From Hanamia caeni (GTDB taxonomy: Bacteria > Bacteroidota > Bacteroidia > Chitinophagales > Chitinophagaceae): DNA of 64,000 nucleotides. The translations under genes were made by a program, and so were the position numbers. Under the pieces are notes generated by a model, which was given only the letters and a program-made list of their open reading frames with translations, had not been told where the DNA came from and searched no databases. Within the stretch, counting starts at the first letter, position 1, and the number at the start of each line of letters is the position of its first letter. The stretch spans positions 153,001 through 217,000 of the forward strand of contig NZ_RJJR01000011.1 of the NCBI RefSeq assembly GCF_003721595.1. Direction: 5' to 3'. This document shows positions 45,927 through 55,079 of the stretch, in pieces.

Positions 45927-46392
45927 TTCATATTTCTGCGTGCTAACAGGATTTAGATAAAATTGTTGCTTTACTGTAGTTTGCGCATTTCCAGTACACT
46001 TTGCCTGTGCAAGTCATCAAGTCCCCCCCATACCAAAACCCAGAGAGAGATTCACTGCTTTTCTCTCTTGCACATTTTATGATCCAGTTGGAACCTTCGG
46101 TTGCTATTGTATACCCGGCAAATGGCGCCAAAACCTTGCCTGCCCTGTTTGCAAATGGAACGTAAAAGGTTAGGAACTGGAAAATCATTTCCGTGTGTTT
46201 AGTTTAGGCAGGTTATCGTCCGGGTCACTACCCCCAATATCGGTGCTGATAAGAATGCGTGGCTTGACAGGGACAGGTTTCTGAGCAGTGACTATACCGG
46301 AACGAAATAAAAAAACAAGAGACAAGTATCAGATTAGGCATAATCGCATTAATTCTAAATATTAAACACATATTAGCCAAACTAAAATTCAA
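45927..46392. other. Gene-poor interval holding a decayed gene
   Basis: 466 bp between the LamG gene and the carboxylesterase. The right half contains the DUF1593 remnant described separately. The left half has an 81-codon minus-strand frame (45943-46188) with no family resemblance. No clear terminator or promoter box was found. Confidence 0.6.
46185..46341 (-). pseudogene. Frameshifted, truncated DUF1593 (nucleoside-hydrolase-like) remnant
   Basis: Minus-strand translation gives a signal-peptide-like segment (LVFLFRSGIVTAQ) followed by PVKPRILISTDIGGSDPDDN. This is the characteristic N-terminus of DUF1593 proteins, whose fold resembles nucleoside hydrolases with the DxGxDxDD metal site. The likely start ATG at 46341 (MPNLILVS) lies one base out of frame, the shift falling near a run of seven T. 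Six codons after DPDDN the reading ends in a stop, and the rest of the gene (several hundred codons) is missing. DUF1593 genes often accompany pectin loci, so this is probably a decayed member of the neighbouring cluster. Confidence 0.6.
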
Positions 46393-47997
46393 TCAACTTC
46401 CTGCCTGTATGTAAGGCACTTTCTCAAATATTTTTCGTTCAGCACCACGCGGATCATTTTCTAAATGCGGTGGCACATCAAATACCATTGTTTCACGATT
46501 TGCCATAGTATATTTTTTCCAAAAAGGTATAAACTTGTTATTGGGATTACCAGTTTTTGCAAATGCAATGAATGTTTCACTCATAATGTCAGCGATTTTT
46601 TGTGCCTCCGCGCCTATTGCTGTTGCCCCTGGTTTATCAATATTATTAAATACCAGTTGTATATCACTTGCATGAGGTGCTCCATATTTACCACCATCTT
46701 TTGACGTAGCCCAATCTAACTGATATACATAAGCAGGAGAGCCAGACTTTGCTCTTTCTTCGTCTTCAATAATAGCGCCGCGCCATGAACGCGAAGCTGT
46801 TGTTATTCTGAAAAACAAATCACTTGCAGATGAATCCGGATACAACTTGCGGTATTCTTCGATTACATATTCAGGTTTAATATCCACCCGCATATTGGGA
46901 ATTAATTTTTGCGGCAACTGCTCCCAGGTTAAAGAGAAATTAGTTGGATCGCCACCCAGGAAAGCTTTTGTTTCGTCGTGCGTATTACCAATAATCATTG
47001 GAATATTAGCAGACTGTGCCGGTGCATCAGGATAAAACGGATGCCGCATCAACCATCTTTCATCCAGCACTGGTCCAAAGTAAACACCGCCAAATGGCAA
47101 TACGGGGTCTTTTGCTGATAGAGCTTCTATGATTTTTTCAAAAGGAATGGTTCTTATCTCGTCAATATTTTTTGGACCTATTTTCAATTCATCGAGCAAA
47201 GCTTGTGTTCTTAATGTTGCATTATGCGGGCCGCTTGCAGTTATCTGCTGTCCACTCATGGTGGCGGCGCAATTAAACAAACCTTCGGCAGCAGGCATAG
47301 CCATCATAGTGGCAATTTTTGCACCGCCACCGGATTGGCCAAATACCATGATGCAATTAGGATCACCACCAAATTCAGTAATGTTATCTTTTACCCATTG
47401 CAGTGCTAAAATTAAATCGAGCTGCCCGACATTCCCCGAATCTGCAAAAATATTGTGGCCAAATCTTGATAAATAAAGATATCCGAATGCATTTAAACGA
47501 TGATTAACTGAAACGACAACTACATCACCCCGCTTACAAAGATTAACCCCGTCATACAATGGATTGGAACCCGAACCTCCCGAATAAGCGCCACCGTGAA
47601 TATAAAACATGACAGAACGCTTTCGATTATCATTAAGAGCGGGTGTAAATACATTTAGTACGAGACAATCTTCACTCATTTTATCGATACCTCTTGATTT
47701 TTGAGGACAAGATGGGCCATATTCTATTGTGTCGCGAATGTCGCTCCATTTTTCCGGTGGAATTGGTGGCATAAAACGTCTTTTGGCAGTATCACCTCCA
47801 TAAGAGATTCCCTTAAAAACATTGATTCCACTGTCAGTATAGCCCCGGACCATACCATATTTTGTTGATGCAACAGGTGATTCATTAACAGAAGGTACCG
47901 AACCAAACACGGAAACTTTGAGAAGGGATGAACCAACAATTCCGGAGGTTAAGACTGCGGATCTTTGCAAAAATATCCGTCGATTAAATTGTGACAT
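46393..47997 (-). CDS. Type-B carboxylesterase
   Basis: A 534-residue secreted alpha/beta hydrolase of the carboxylesterase/cholinesterase family. The N-terminus SQFNRRIFLQRSAVLTSGIVG has twin arginines and a hydrophobic core, so Tat export is possible. The oxyanion motif is FYIHGGAYSGGSG, the nucleophile elbow is VFGQSGGGAKIA (S222), the catalytic acid is in NTHDETKAFLGG, and His is in GAPHASDIQLVFNN. The early disulfide/salt-bridge motif SEDCLVLNVF is present. It lies 145 bp downstream of the second susD on the same strand, so it is probably part of that PUL, removing ester groups (acetyl, methyl or feruloyl) from the imported glycan. Confidence 0.88.
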   Translation of the reverse strand: MSQFNRRIFLQRSAVLTSGIVGSSLLKVSVFGSVPSVNESPVASTKYGMVRGYTDSGINVFKGISYGGDTAKRRFMPPIPPEKWSDIRDTIEYGPSCPQKSRGIDKMSEDCLVLNVFTPALNDNRKRSVMFYIHGGAYSGGSGSNPLYDGVNLCKRGDVVVVSVNHRLNAFGYLYLSRFGHNIFADSGNVGQLDLILALQWVKDNITEFGGDPNCIMVFGQSGGGAKIATMMAMPAAEGLFNCAATMSGQQITASGPHNATLRTQALLDELKIGPKNIDEIRTIPFEKIIEALSAKDPVLPFGGVYFGPVLDERWLMRHPFYPDAPAQSANIPMIIGNTHDETKAFLGGDPTNFSLTWEQLPQKLIPNMRVDIKPEYVIEEYRKLYPDSSASDLFFRITTASRSWRGAIIEDEERAKSGSPAYVYQLDWATSKDGGKYGAPHASDIQLVFNNIDKPGATAIGAEAQKIADIMSETFIAFAKTGNPNNKFIPFWKKYTMANRETMVFDVPPHLENDPRGAERKIFEKVPYIQAGS

Positions 47998-48142
47998 ACC
48001 ATTCTTTTTAAATCATTCATTATTTTCCCCTTCGGAAGTTTATATAATAATAATTGAGAATTACAAAACTCTTCAGAATACCAGCCGATCTAAAAGTTAA
48101 TTAATAATTATCTGATTATTGGTTATAATTGTTAGCATTGAA

Positions 48143-50236
48143 CTATTTAAATCCGTATCCGTTTGTGATCAAGCCATTTGATTTAGAAACTGTTTCAGAC
48201 GATAAAGGGAATAAATATCTTGGAGGAATTCCTCCATTAAAGTCAGCATCTGTGTAACCTTTGAAAATATTTGTGGTGTATTGGTCTTCATTCGCAACGA
48301 TATTAGCTCCCCACTTCGTTTTTTTATAACCCTGCGCTACCAAATCAGCAGCTTCTGAACCATTAGGATCGATATATCTGAATAACCCTCTTATGGCCAG
48401 GTTCCGGTTACCCGAGGTAGGAAAAAATCCTTGAGATCCCCACAAGTCACAATTGCCGCGCCATCCGGGAAATCTTACAGGATAAGTAGGATCGCTCTCA
48501 TCTACTTCACATTCGGTAGTAAGCATTTTAGTCATACCAAGATCAGCCACATTTACAGCTTTTACATAAATATAATTTGAAATGGTGTTGCCATTGGGAA
48601 AGGTATAATATCCGTTTGTTTTTAGTCCATCCACCATGGCTTCCTGTTTGTTCCGTAAAACTTCAATAGCTTTGGGAAGTCTTCCAGTACGGATTAAATC
48701 ATAGCGGATTAATCCCTCACCTGCCAATTCTAATTTGCGTTCATTCATGATCCCATCCTTCAGCGCATCGCCCGATAGGCCATTGATATAATTTGTCACT
48801 TTTTCGTCCTGGTCACCTGGTAAAAAGGCACGGCTGCGCACTTTCGTTAATTCGGTTTTTGCAGCGCCTTCATCGCCTAATCCCGCATCCACTTCTGCCA
48901 ACATGAGGATTACATCAGACATTCGCATCATTGGCCAGTTGATACCGGATTGGCGTTGCTTGGCTGTCCATGGGTTAGCCATCCGGCTTTCATCCCATTT
49001 GTTATTGGGCAATCCCCCTTTGTCTCGTGAACCTGGTGTAAAATCAACAATCTTTTCAGAACATGAACCCGAATTAACGGTAACTCCAACAGTAACATCG
49101 CGTCTCAAATCTTTTGGATCATAATCTCCATAATAGAAAGTCGCATACAACCGGCTTTGACCGTAAGATTTACATGGATAAGCATTTGATCCCCCGCCAC
49201 CCGACGGACGGCCAAAAGCATAAGGTCGTTCTGAAAATTGTCCCTGGGTTTCTCCAATTTCATATAAAGATTCCGGACTTACCACCAGATTCATATTGTA
49301 TTGAAAATTAAGCTGGAAGGGATTATCATAGCCAGTCCCACGATTGTCAGTAGTAATTAGATAAGCAGATCCGGGATTGTCAACACAAGCCTTCAAATAG
49401 GTTTTTGCAATCTCGTAATATTTTTTATAATCAGAAAGACGCACATATTTTGCATTCCATTTTTCAGTTCCAAGCTGGTCAAACTTTACGGCCCCATAGT
49501 CGAAATCAGTTCTTCTTAAACCATACCCCCCGGCAAATAGCGCCATTTTGCCAATCAGGCCTTCACAAAAAGTTCTTGAAAACCTTTCAGCATTAATGCC
49601 GCCTTCACCCAGGCGATACATTAATGGTTCCACTTTTATAAGGTTTTGAATTTCGCCATCATAAATTATATCACGGGAGATAAGTTTGGCGCTATCAGTT
49701 TGGCTGGCAGAATGAATAGAACTTGTAAAATAAGGAACATCGCCAAAGTATCTTATTAATTGAAAATAGCTGAAAGCGCGAAAAACGGCGGCTTCGCCGT
49801 AAAGTTGTGTCCAGTCGTTGGGAGTGCCCGCAGATAAAGCGGTTTTATAATCAGGTTTTTCAGCAATTGCTTCCATTATGATATTTGCACGATTGGCTAT
49901 TTTATACCAGTTTGCCCAGCCACTAACTGAATTACTATAATCATCTGAAATTTCTGTGGCATATAACCCTTCCGGAATATGGCGCATTTGTGCATCATAA
50001 GTCTCGGGATGATGCTCCACATCAGAACCTACTTCGTCAATATCGTAAAATAAGCCATTGTTTGCGCCACGCCATAGCTCGTACATGCCAATCATTACTT
50101 TGTAAGTTTCACTCGGAGATGAAAAAACAAAATCTTCATCAACAGAGGATGGCGATTGTACTTCTAAAAAATTTTTTTTGCACGACAAAGCTCCAAGAAG
50201 GACAAAGGCGAAAAATATAAAAATTGTCTTTTTCAT
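48143..50236 (-). CDS. susD: SusD/RagB family lipoprotein, pectin locus
   Basis: A 697-residue lipoprotein with lipobox GALSC (Cys19) and the opening KKNFLEVQSPSSVDEDFVF. SusD landmarks are YGEAAVFRAFSYFQLIRYFGDVPYF, a long glycan-binding middle region, WPMMRMSDVILMLAEVDAGLGDEGAA and IMNERKLELAGEGLIRYDLIRTGRLP. It forms the surface lid of the SusC transporter encoded 19 bp upstream. It is somewhat longer than usual (about 500-600), with the extra length in the central loops. The pectin role is inferred from the shared operator with the pectin operon. Confidence 0.95.
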   Translation of the reverse strand: MKKTIFIFFAFVLLGALSCKKNFLEVQSPSSVDEDFVFSSPSETYKVMIGMYELWRGANNGLFYDIDEVGSDVEHHPETYDAQMRHIPEGLYATEISDDYSNSVSGWANWYKIANRANIIMEAIAEKPDYKTALSAGTPNDWTQLYGEAAVFRAFSYFQLIRYFGDVPYFTSSIHSASQTDSAKLISRDIIYDGEIQNLIKVEPLMYRLGEGGINAERFSRTFCEGLIGKMALFAGGYGLRRTDFDYGAVKFDQLGTEKWNAKYVRLSDYKKYYEIAKTYLKACVDNPGSAYLITTDNRGTGYDNPFQLNFQYNMNLVVSPESLYEIGETQGQFSERPYAFGRPSGGGGSNAYPCKSYGQSRLYATFYYGDYDPKDLRRDVTVGVTVNSGSCSEKIVDFTPGSRDKGGLPNNKWDESRMANPWTAKQRQSGINWPMMRMSDVILMLAEVDAGLGDEGAAKTELTKVRSRAFLPGDQDEKVTNYINGLSGDALKDGIMNERKLELAGEGLIRYDLIRTGRLPKAIEVLRNKQEAMVDGLKTNGYYTFPNGNTISNYIYVKAVNVADLGMTKMLTTECEVDESDPTYPVRFPGWRGNCDLWGSQGFFPTSGNRNLAIRGLFRYIDPNGSEAADLVAQGYKKTKWGANIVANEDQYTTNIFKGYTDADFNGGIPPRYLFPLSSETVSKSNGLITNGYGFK

Positions 50237-50255
50237 ATTATTAATTTAAAAAAAT

Positions 50256-53200
50256 TTAAAATTCAACGTTTAGTCCAATTGTATATGAGCGGGCTCGTGG
50301 ATAAGAACCCCAGTCAAGCCCTATGGTTGGATACTGTGCATTTCCCTGACTGGTATTGGTATTCACCTCCGGATCAAGCCCGGGATAGTTTGTCCAAATC
50401 AACGCATTATAAATGGCCCCATAGATTCTCAGGCGGCTGATTTTAAGATGTTGAATCAGGCTTTCTGGTAAAGAATACCCAAGCGTCACAGTGTTTAACC
50501 GAAGAAATGATCCGTCCTGAATCCCTAAAGTAGATACAACAGGATTTTCATGATAAGGCAGAAATGTAGTAGCATTTGCATTTAAGGCTTTAAGCTTTGC
50601 CGGATCGGCAACGCTTTCTAACTGGCCATCCTTAATATCATAAATTCTATAGGCACCCGATAAATAATTTAAGCGGTTTCTATATAATCCATCTTCTTTG
50701 CTTCCGTAAAATGCAGCAAGGTAGTTGGCATCATAAACCTGGTTTCCATAGCTCCAGTTGAAATTTAAAGCCATATCAAAATTTTTGAAAGTAGAATTGA
50801 TATTAAGGCCTCCTGTATTTTTCGGAGTCATATTTCCAATAATTGAAACATCATTTTCATCAATTACGCCGTCTCCGTTAAGGTCTTTAAATTTGATTAC
50901 TCCCGGATACGCAGACTGTCCACCGGGCTTGTGGGCGTTGGTGCCATAAACGGTTCCTATTATGCCCGAAGCGATATCAGGCACACCTTTTTTAAGTGTA
51001 TATATTCCGTCGGTATAATCAAAATCATCCACTCTATACCATCCATCATAGGTATAGCCACGAACCATCCCGACAGGCTTACCCACTTGCAGAATATAAT
51101 CCCCGGTATTTGGCTGGGTCATGGTTGAACCCCATTGTGATTTATAAAGGCCGTTAACACCCGGAGCTAATTCATCAACCCGTCCCTTGTTAAAGCTCAC
51201 ATTAAAATTGGCGCTTAAGGTAAAATTTTTGTTTCTCACAATATCGCCGCCTAATGAAATTTCAGCCCCGCGATTACTGGTGCTTCCTACATTATCATAA
51301 GTAGAGGAAAAGCCACTGATAGCGGAAATAGAGGTAAGTAATAGAAGATCTTTTGTTCTGTTTTTATAAACGTCTATTGTTCCAAAAAGCCGGTTGCTAA
51401 ATAGTGAAAAGTCAACACCGACATTTTCGGTAATCGTTGTTTCCCATTTTAAATCCGGGTTAGCGATTGTTGAGGCAGGCGAATAAGCGCTTTGCTGTAC
51501 TTCATTAATTGAATAGCCAGTTAAGCCATCAGAAGACCATTGTGTTTTCCAAAGATTTGCACTTATTCCGTCATTCCCAACTTCACCATAAGATACCCGA
51601 ATTTTTAAGTTATTCAACCAACTTACATCTTTTAGAAACGCTTCGTCGCTCATACGCCATGCAACTGCACCCGCGGGAAAATAGCCCCAGCGATGCGAAG
51701 GGGCAAACCTGCTGGATCCATCTGCTCTAAAGGTTCCTGTTATTAAATAGCGCCCTAAATAAGAATAATTAATCCTGCCGAAATAAGAATTAAGACGGTT
51801 TGGTGTTCCAACATTTGAACTAAATCCTGAATTTATCGTTGTGCTCATCAGATATTGATCCATCTGTGCAAATGCCCGGTCTGAGCTAAACGATACAGGA
51901 TATTTATTACCATACATGCTTATACCTTCAGAATGGGAATTATCAACTTCCTGACCCATGACAAAATTTATATCGTGGTCAACATTCAATCCCTGCACAT
52001 TATAGTTCAGAGTATTGACCCAGCGAAGGCCCCAGCCTTCAGTACTTGAAATGGAGGCGTTTCCGGAATATGTTTTATTTCCGTCCTTATCCAGGTATCC
52101 GTTGTAAGTAGCGCCCGACCATGTTTTGCCACGATTCCAATAGGTATTATAACCGAATTCAGTTTTTAAAGTAAGTCCACTGGCTACGTTCCAGGATAAT
52201 GACCCATTTGATCTCAAGGAGCGCTGGCTGGATAAAGGAAAATAATCTTTCATGAGCGCAACAGGGTTGTACATATCCTGCAATACATAATCATATAAAC
52301 CAAGTTGTGTATTTTTGGAATCATCTAATTCTCCTAAAACGTCTTTCGTTGCAATCGGTCTGAACTGATACGCAGAGGATAAGATGGATCCTTTCCCATT
52401 TGTAGTGGATTCATTGTCCATTGAATGAATATCTGTAAAACGGGTATCAAATGAAAAGTTTAAACTTTTGCTTATTTTTTGAGAGAGCTTAAACGAAGCA
52501 TTTGCTCTTTTGAACCAGGAATTAATTTTCATTCCATCATTATCTGCATAACTTCCTGAGATTAAATATTTCGTATTTGCATTGCCGCCTCCCATGCTGA
52601 TATTGTGATTATGAGAGAATGAACTTCCATAGGCTTGCTTTGAAAAGCTTGCTGCTGCTACATTTTTGTAATGATTAATTCCATCAGTGTTATTATATGT
52701 TTCGGCATATTTGCCAATTCCCCAAAGCATGGCCCATGCATCCGCATAGCTGTCACTAATTGCCTGGGCGTATGCCCAATTGTATGCGATATAATTATAA
52801 GCGTTCATTGTGGGCAAATACTTTGTTGGTTCATTAAACTGAACATATCCATCATAAGCAATTTTCATTTTGCCGGCTTTGCCGCTTTTAGTGGTAATGA
52901 TAATTACACCATTGGCGCCACGGGCGCCATAAATTGCTGTTGAAGCAGCATCTTTTAAAACATCAATGCTTTCAATCTGCTGTGCAGGAATATCGTTGAT
53001 ATTACTTACCGGGAAACCATCTACAACATATAGAGGTTCGTTGCTTTGCGATACGGAACCTCCGCCGCGAACGCGGATTGAAATATCTGCGTCGGGCCGT
53101 CCATCCTGCGATGTAACACTTACACCAGGCAATTTACCCGCCAAAGCCTGCGCTGTATTGGTAACAGGAACTGCCGCTATTTCTTTACCAGAAACAGATG

Positions 53201-53567
53201 ATACTGCGCCCGTAAGGTCTTTTCTCTTTACTGTTCCATATCCGATAACAACTACATCATTTAAGGTGGAGGTACTGTTTGTAAGCGAAACATTAATTAT
53301 ATTTCGTTCACCTACACTAATCTCTTTAGGGTCTTTACCTACAAAACTGAATATTAATATTTCTTTACCGGTTGGTGAAACAGAAATAGAGTATTCCCCC
53401 GAAGAGTTGGTGGTAGTAGCTTTTTGTGTTCCCTTAAGTGAGACAGTGGCACCTGATAATGCTTCGCCGGCATCTGACGTAACCTTGCCCGTTACTGTTT
53501 TATTTTGCGCCTTAACAATCGCAAAAGAGAAAATCAGAATGAATAAAGCAAAAAATTTACTTTTCAT
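50256..53567 (-). CDS. susC: SusC/RagA TonB-dependent transporter, pectin locus
   Basis: A 1103-residue outer-membrane transporter. The signal peptide ends IVKAQ. A CarboxypepD_reg-like domain follows (VTGKVTSDAGEALSGATVSLKGT). The plug has VVVIGYGTVKRKDLTGAVSSVSGKEIA and the TAIYGARGANGVIIITTKSGK motif, and the barrel ends RSYTIGLNVEF. It imports oligosaccharides with its SusD partner, powered by TonB-ExbBD. It is transcribed away from the lacI gene. The intergenic region contains the 34-bp operator and a predicted 240-nt leader. Confidence 0.95.
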   Translation of the reverse strand: MKSKFFALFILIFSFAIVKAQNKTVTGKVTSDAGEALSGATVSLKGTQKATTTNSSGEYSISVSPTGKEILIFSFVGKDPKEISVGERNIINVSLTNSTSTLNDVVVIGYGTVKRKDLTGAVSSVSGKEIAAVPVTNTAQALAGKLPGVSVTSQDGRPDADISIRVRGGGSVSQSNEPLYVVDGFPVSNINDIPAQQIESIDVLKDAASTAIYGARGANGVIIITTKSGKAGKMKIAYDGYVQFNEPTKYLPTMNAYNYIAYNWAYAQAISDSYADAWAMLWGIGKYAETYNNTDGINHYKNVAAASFSKQAYGSSFSHNHNISMGGGNANTKYLISGSYADNDGMKINSWFKRANASFKLSQKISKSLNFSFDTRFTDIHSMDNESTTNGKGSILSSAYQFRPIATKDVLGELDDSKNTQLGLYDYVLQDMYNPVALMKDYFPLSSQRSLRSNGSLSWNVASGLTLKTEFGYNTYWNRGKTWSGATYNGYLDKDGNKTYSGNASISSTEGWGLRWVNTLNYNVQGLNVDHDINFVMGQEVDNSHSEGISMYGNKYPVSFSSDRAFAQMDQYLMSTTINSGFSSNVGTPNRLNSYFGRINYSYLGRYLITGTFRADGSSRFAPSHRWGYFPAGAVAWRMSDEAFLKDVSWLNNLKIRVSYGEVGNDGISANLWKTQWSSDGLTGYSINEVQQSAYSPASTIANPDLKWETTITENVGVDFSLFSNRLFGTIDVYKNRTKDLLLLTSISAISGFSSTYDNVGSTSNRGAEISLGGDIVRNKNFTLSANFNVSFNKGRVDELAPGVNGLYKSQWGSTMTQPNTGDYILQVGKPVGMVRGYTYDGWYRVDDFDYTDGIYTLKKGVPDIASGIIGTVYGTNAHKPGGQSAYPGVIKFKDLNGDGVIDENDVSIIGNMTPKNTGGLNINSTFKNFDMALNFNWSYGNQVYDANYLAAFYGSKEDGLYRNRLNYLSGAYRIYDIKDGQLESVADPAKLKALNANATTFLPYHENPVVSTLGIQDGSFLRLNTVTLGYSLPESLIQHLKISRLRIYGAIYNALIWTNYPGLDPEVNTNTSQGNAQYPTIGLDWGSYPRARSYTIGLNVEF

Positions 53568-53813
53568 AAACCTGTTTTATTTATTGTATAAGAATTGATT
53601 ATAAAAAACAATTTTGTTGAAATTGCTTAATGTTTACATACCAGAGAGAGTTATCAAATTGCAATAAACTTTTTGCATACTATCCAGCCTTAATTTTTTT
53701 GTAAAAAATAAAAATCCAAAAATCATAATCATAATCAAGCGATGCTCAGTAACTAATAACTTGCAATATTTATTGTTTTACTGTCTCATCAAAGTTTATC
53801 TGGCCTCTCTCAG

Positions 53814-53821
53814 CAAGTGTA
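53814..53821 (-). promoter_or_regulatory. -7 box of the pectin-locus susC
   Basis: TACACTTG on the minus strand has one mismatch to TAnnTTTG. The surrounding 10 bp (53812-53821) equal 42874-42883 upstream of the RGAE gene, and the distance to the 34-bp operator is the same (33 bp between). Confidence 0.6.
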
Positions 53822-53854
53822 ACAACATTTACCTGAAAAAAATTAAAACAATAG

Positions 53855-53888
53855 ATGTATTTTTATGCAATCGTTCCCGATAACGTTT
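53855..53888 (-). promoter_or_regulatory. LacI-type operator repeat, copy B
   Basis: Identical over 34 bp to 42917-42950. It lies 288 bp upstream of the susC start and 78 bp upstream of the lacI ATG. It contains the pseudo-palindromic core AACGTTATCGGGAACGATT. A site next to the regulator's own gene is the usual place for LacI autoregulation. Confidence 0.78.
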
Positions 53889-53966
53889 CCAATTTTTGAA
53901 CTCAGAGAAAACCCTCCATTATTTGGTGCTTTTAAGCGGTTTAAAAAAACGTCTATTATTTTGATT

Positions 53967-54995
53967 ATGAGATTTGACACAGTCACCATAAAAGATATTG
54001 CGAAAGCATTAAATTTTTCAACCTCCACGGTCTCAAGAGCATTGCGCGGCAGTTACGAGATTAGCGAAGAAACAAAAAAGATAGTGCTTGAATATGCAGA
54101 AAAAATAAATTATCGTCCGAACCCTGTGGCTTTAAGCTTAAAAGAAAGAAGAAGTCGCGCCATAGGTGTAGTGGTTAGTGAAATAGCTAACAATTTTTTT
54201 TCGCAGGCAATTAATGGCATTGAATCCATTGCTTATAACAGGGGTTATCATGTTATCATCACTCAGAGCCATGAATCAGAAGAAAGGGAAAAAGTAAATG
54301 TAATGCATCATGCGTCCCGGTCTGTTGATGGATTATTAATTTCATTATCGAGCAATACAATTGATCTTTCCTATTTAAAAGAACTGCATGACAAAGGCCT
54401 GCCAATTGTTTTCTTTGACAGGATAACGGATGAAATTGATACTCATAAAGTAACAGCTAACAATTATCTGGGTGCTTTCCAGGTTACAGAACATTTAATT
54501 TACCAGGGCTTTAAAAGGATCGCACATCTTACAAGCTCGCCTTATTTGTCAATAACTAAAGAAAGACTGCAGGGATACCGCGAAGCACTTAAAAAACATA
54601 ATATTCCCTTTAATGAAGATTTGGTAAGATATTGTAATCATGGAGGAATGATTGCGGAAGAAATCGAAGAAGCAGTCACATCACTGTTTAAAAACAAATC
54701 AAAACCTGACGCGATATTTACCACAGGTGATCGGATTACTACTCTTTGCATTAAATTTTTAAAAAACATGAAACCACACCGCATTATAAGTGTGGCAGGA
54801 TTTACCAATATTAAAGTAGGTGATCTTTTTAGTCCGCCGCTAACTGTAGTGAGGCAGCCTGCGTTCCAGATCGGCCAGGTTGCCACAGAAATGCTCATCC
54901 AGATTATTGAAAGCAAAAGACCCATCACTGAATACGAAACAAAAATCCTGGATACAGAATTAATTATCCGTGAATCTTCGCTGAAGAAAAAATAA
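53967..54995 (+). CDS. LacI-family transcriptional regulator
   Basis: A 342-residue regulator. Residues 5-55 form the LacI helix-turn-helix and hinge (VTIKDIAKALNFSTSTVSRALRGSYEISEETKKIV, then NYRPNPVALSLKERRSRAIGVVV). Residues 60-340 form the periplasmic-binding-protein-like effector domain (ANNFFSQAINGIESIAYNRGYHVII, DGLLISLSS, LTSSPYLSITKERLQGYREAL, TVVRQPAFQIGQVATEML). The frame extends to 53865, but those residues overlap the operator repeat and lack homology. The ATG at 53967 gives the classic MRFDTVTIKDIA start. It probably binds the 34-bp repeats and responds to a pectin-derived uronate or rhamnose compound. Confidence 0.95.
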   Translation: MRFDTVTIKDIAKALNFSTSTVSRALRGSYEISEETKKIVLEYAEKINYRPNPVALSLKERRSRAIGVVVSEIANNFFSQAINGIESIAYNRGYHVIITQSHESEEREKVNVMHHASRSVDGLLISLSSNTIDLSYLKELHDKGLPIVFFDRITDEIDTHKVTANNYLGAFQVTEHLIYQGFKRIAHLTSSPYLSITKERLQGYREALKKHNIPFNEDLVRYCNHGGMIAEEIEEAVTSLFKNKSKPDAIFTTGDRITTLCIKFLKNMKPHRIISVAGFTNIKVGDLFSPPLTVVRQPAFQIGQVATEMLIQIIESKRPITEYETKILDTELIIRESSLKKK

Positions 54996-55079
54996 GCCAG
55001 CTAACGGGAATGGTTGTACGAAAACAGGAAATTCTTTTGAATGATTTAAGCGGGTTATAAATTTTCAGTATTTCTTTAT

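Larger units (their letters stand above)
53568..53966. promoter_or_regulatory. Divergent control region of susC and lacI
   Basis: 399 bp between the two divergent start codons. It holds a predicted susC -7 box (53814-53821), the 34-bp operator copy B (53855-53888) and a leader of about 240 nt on the susC side. On the lacI side the operator ends 78 bp before the lacI ATG, where autoregulation is plausible. No perfect TAnnTTTG box for lacI was found. Confidence 0.65.

Noticed and set aside
45943..46188. 81-codon minus-strand frame beside the DUF1593 remnant
   Set aside because: No signal peptide, no recognisable motif and no conserved neighbour; probably chance, or further decayed sequence.
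45927..46392. Search for a tRNA or small RNA in the gene-poor interval
   Set aside because: No cloverleaf, no acceptor/T-loop pattern, and no strong hairpin with T-tract.
52966..53598. 210-codon frame antisense to the N-terminal part of the second susC
   Set aside because: It lies wholly opposite a well-supported SusC plug domain and shows no family features; composition is that of a shadow frame.
53865..53966. N-terminal extension of the LacI protein
   Set aside because: Its codons are the operator repeat and AT-rich spacer; the family start is at 53967.
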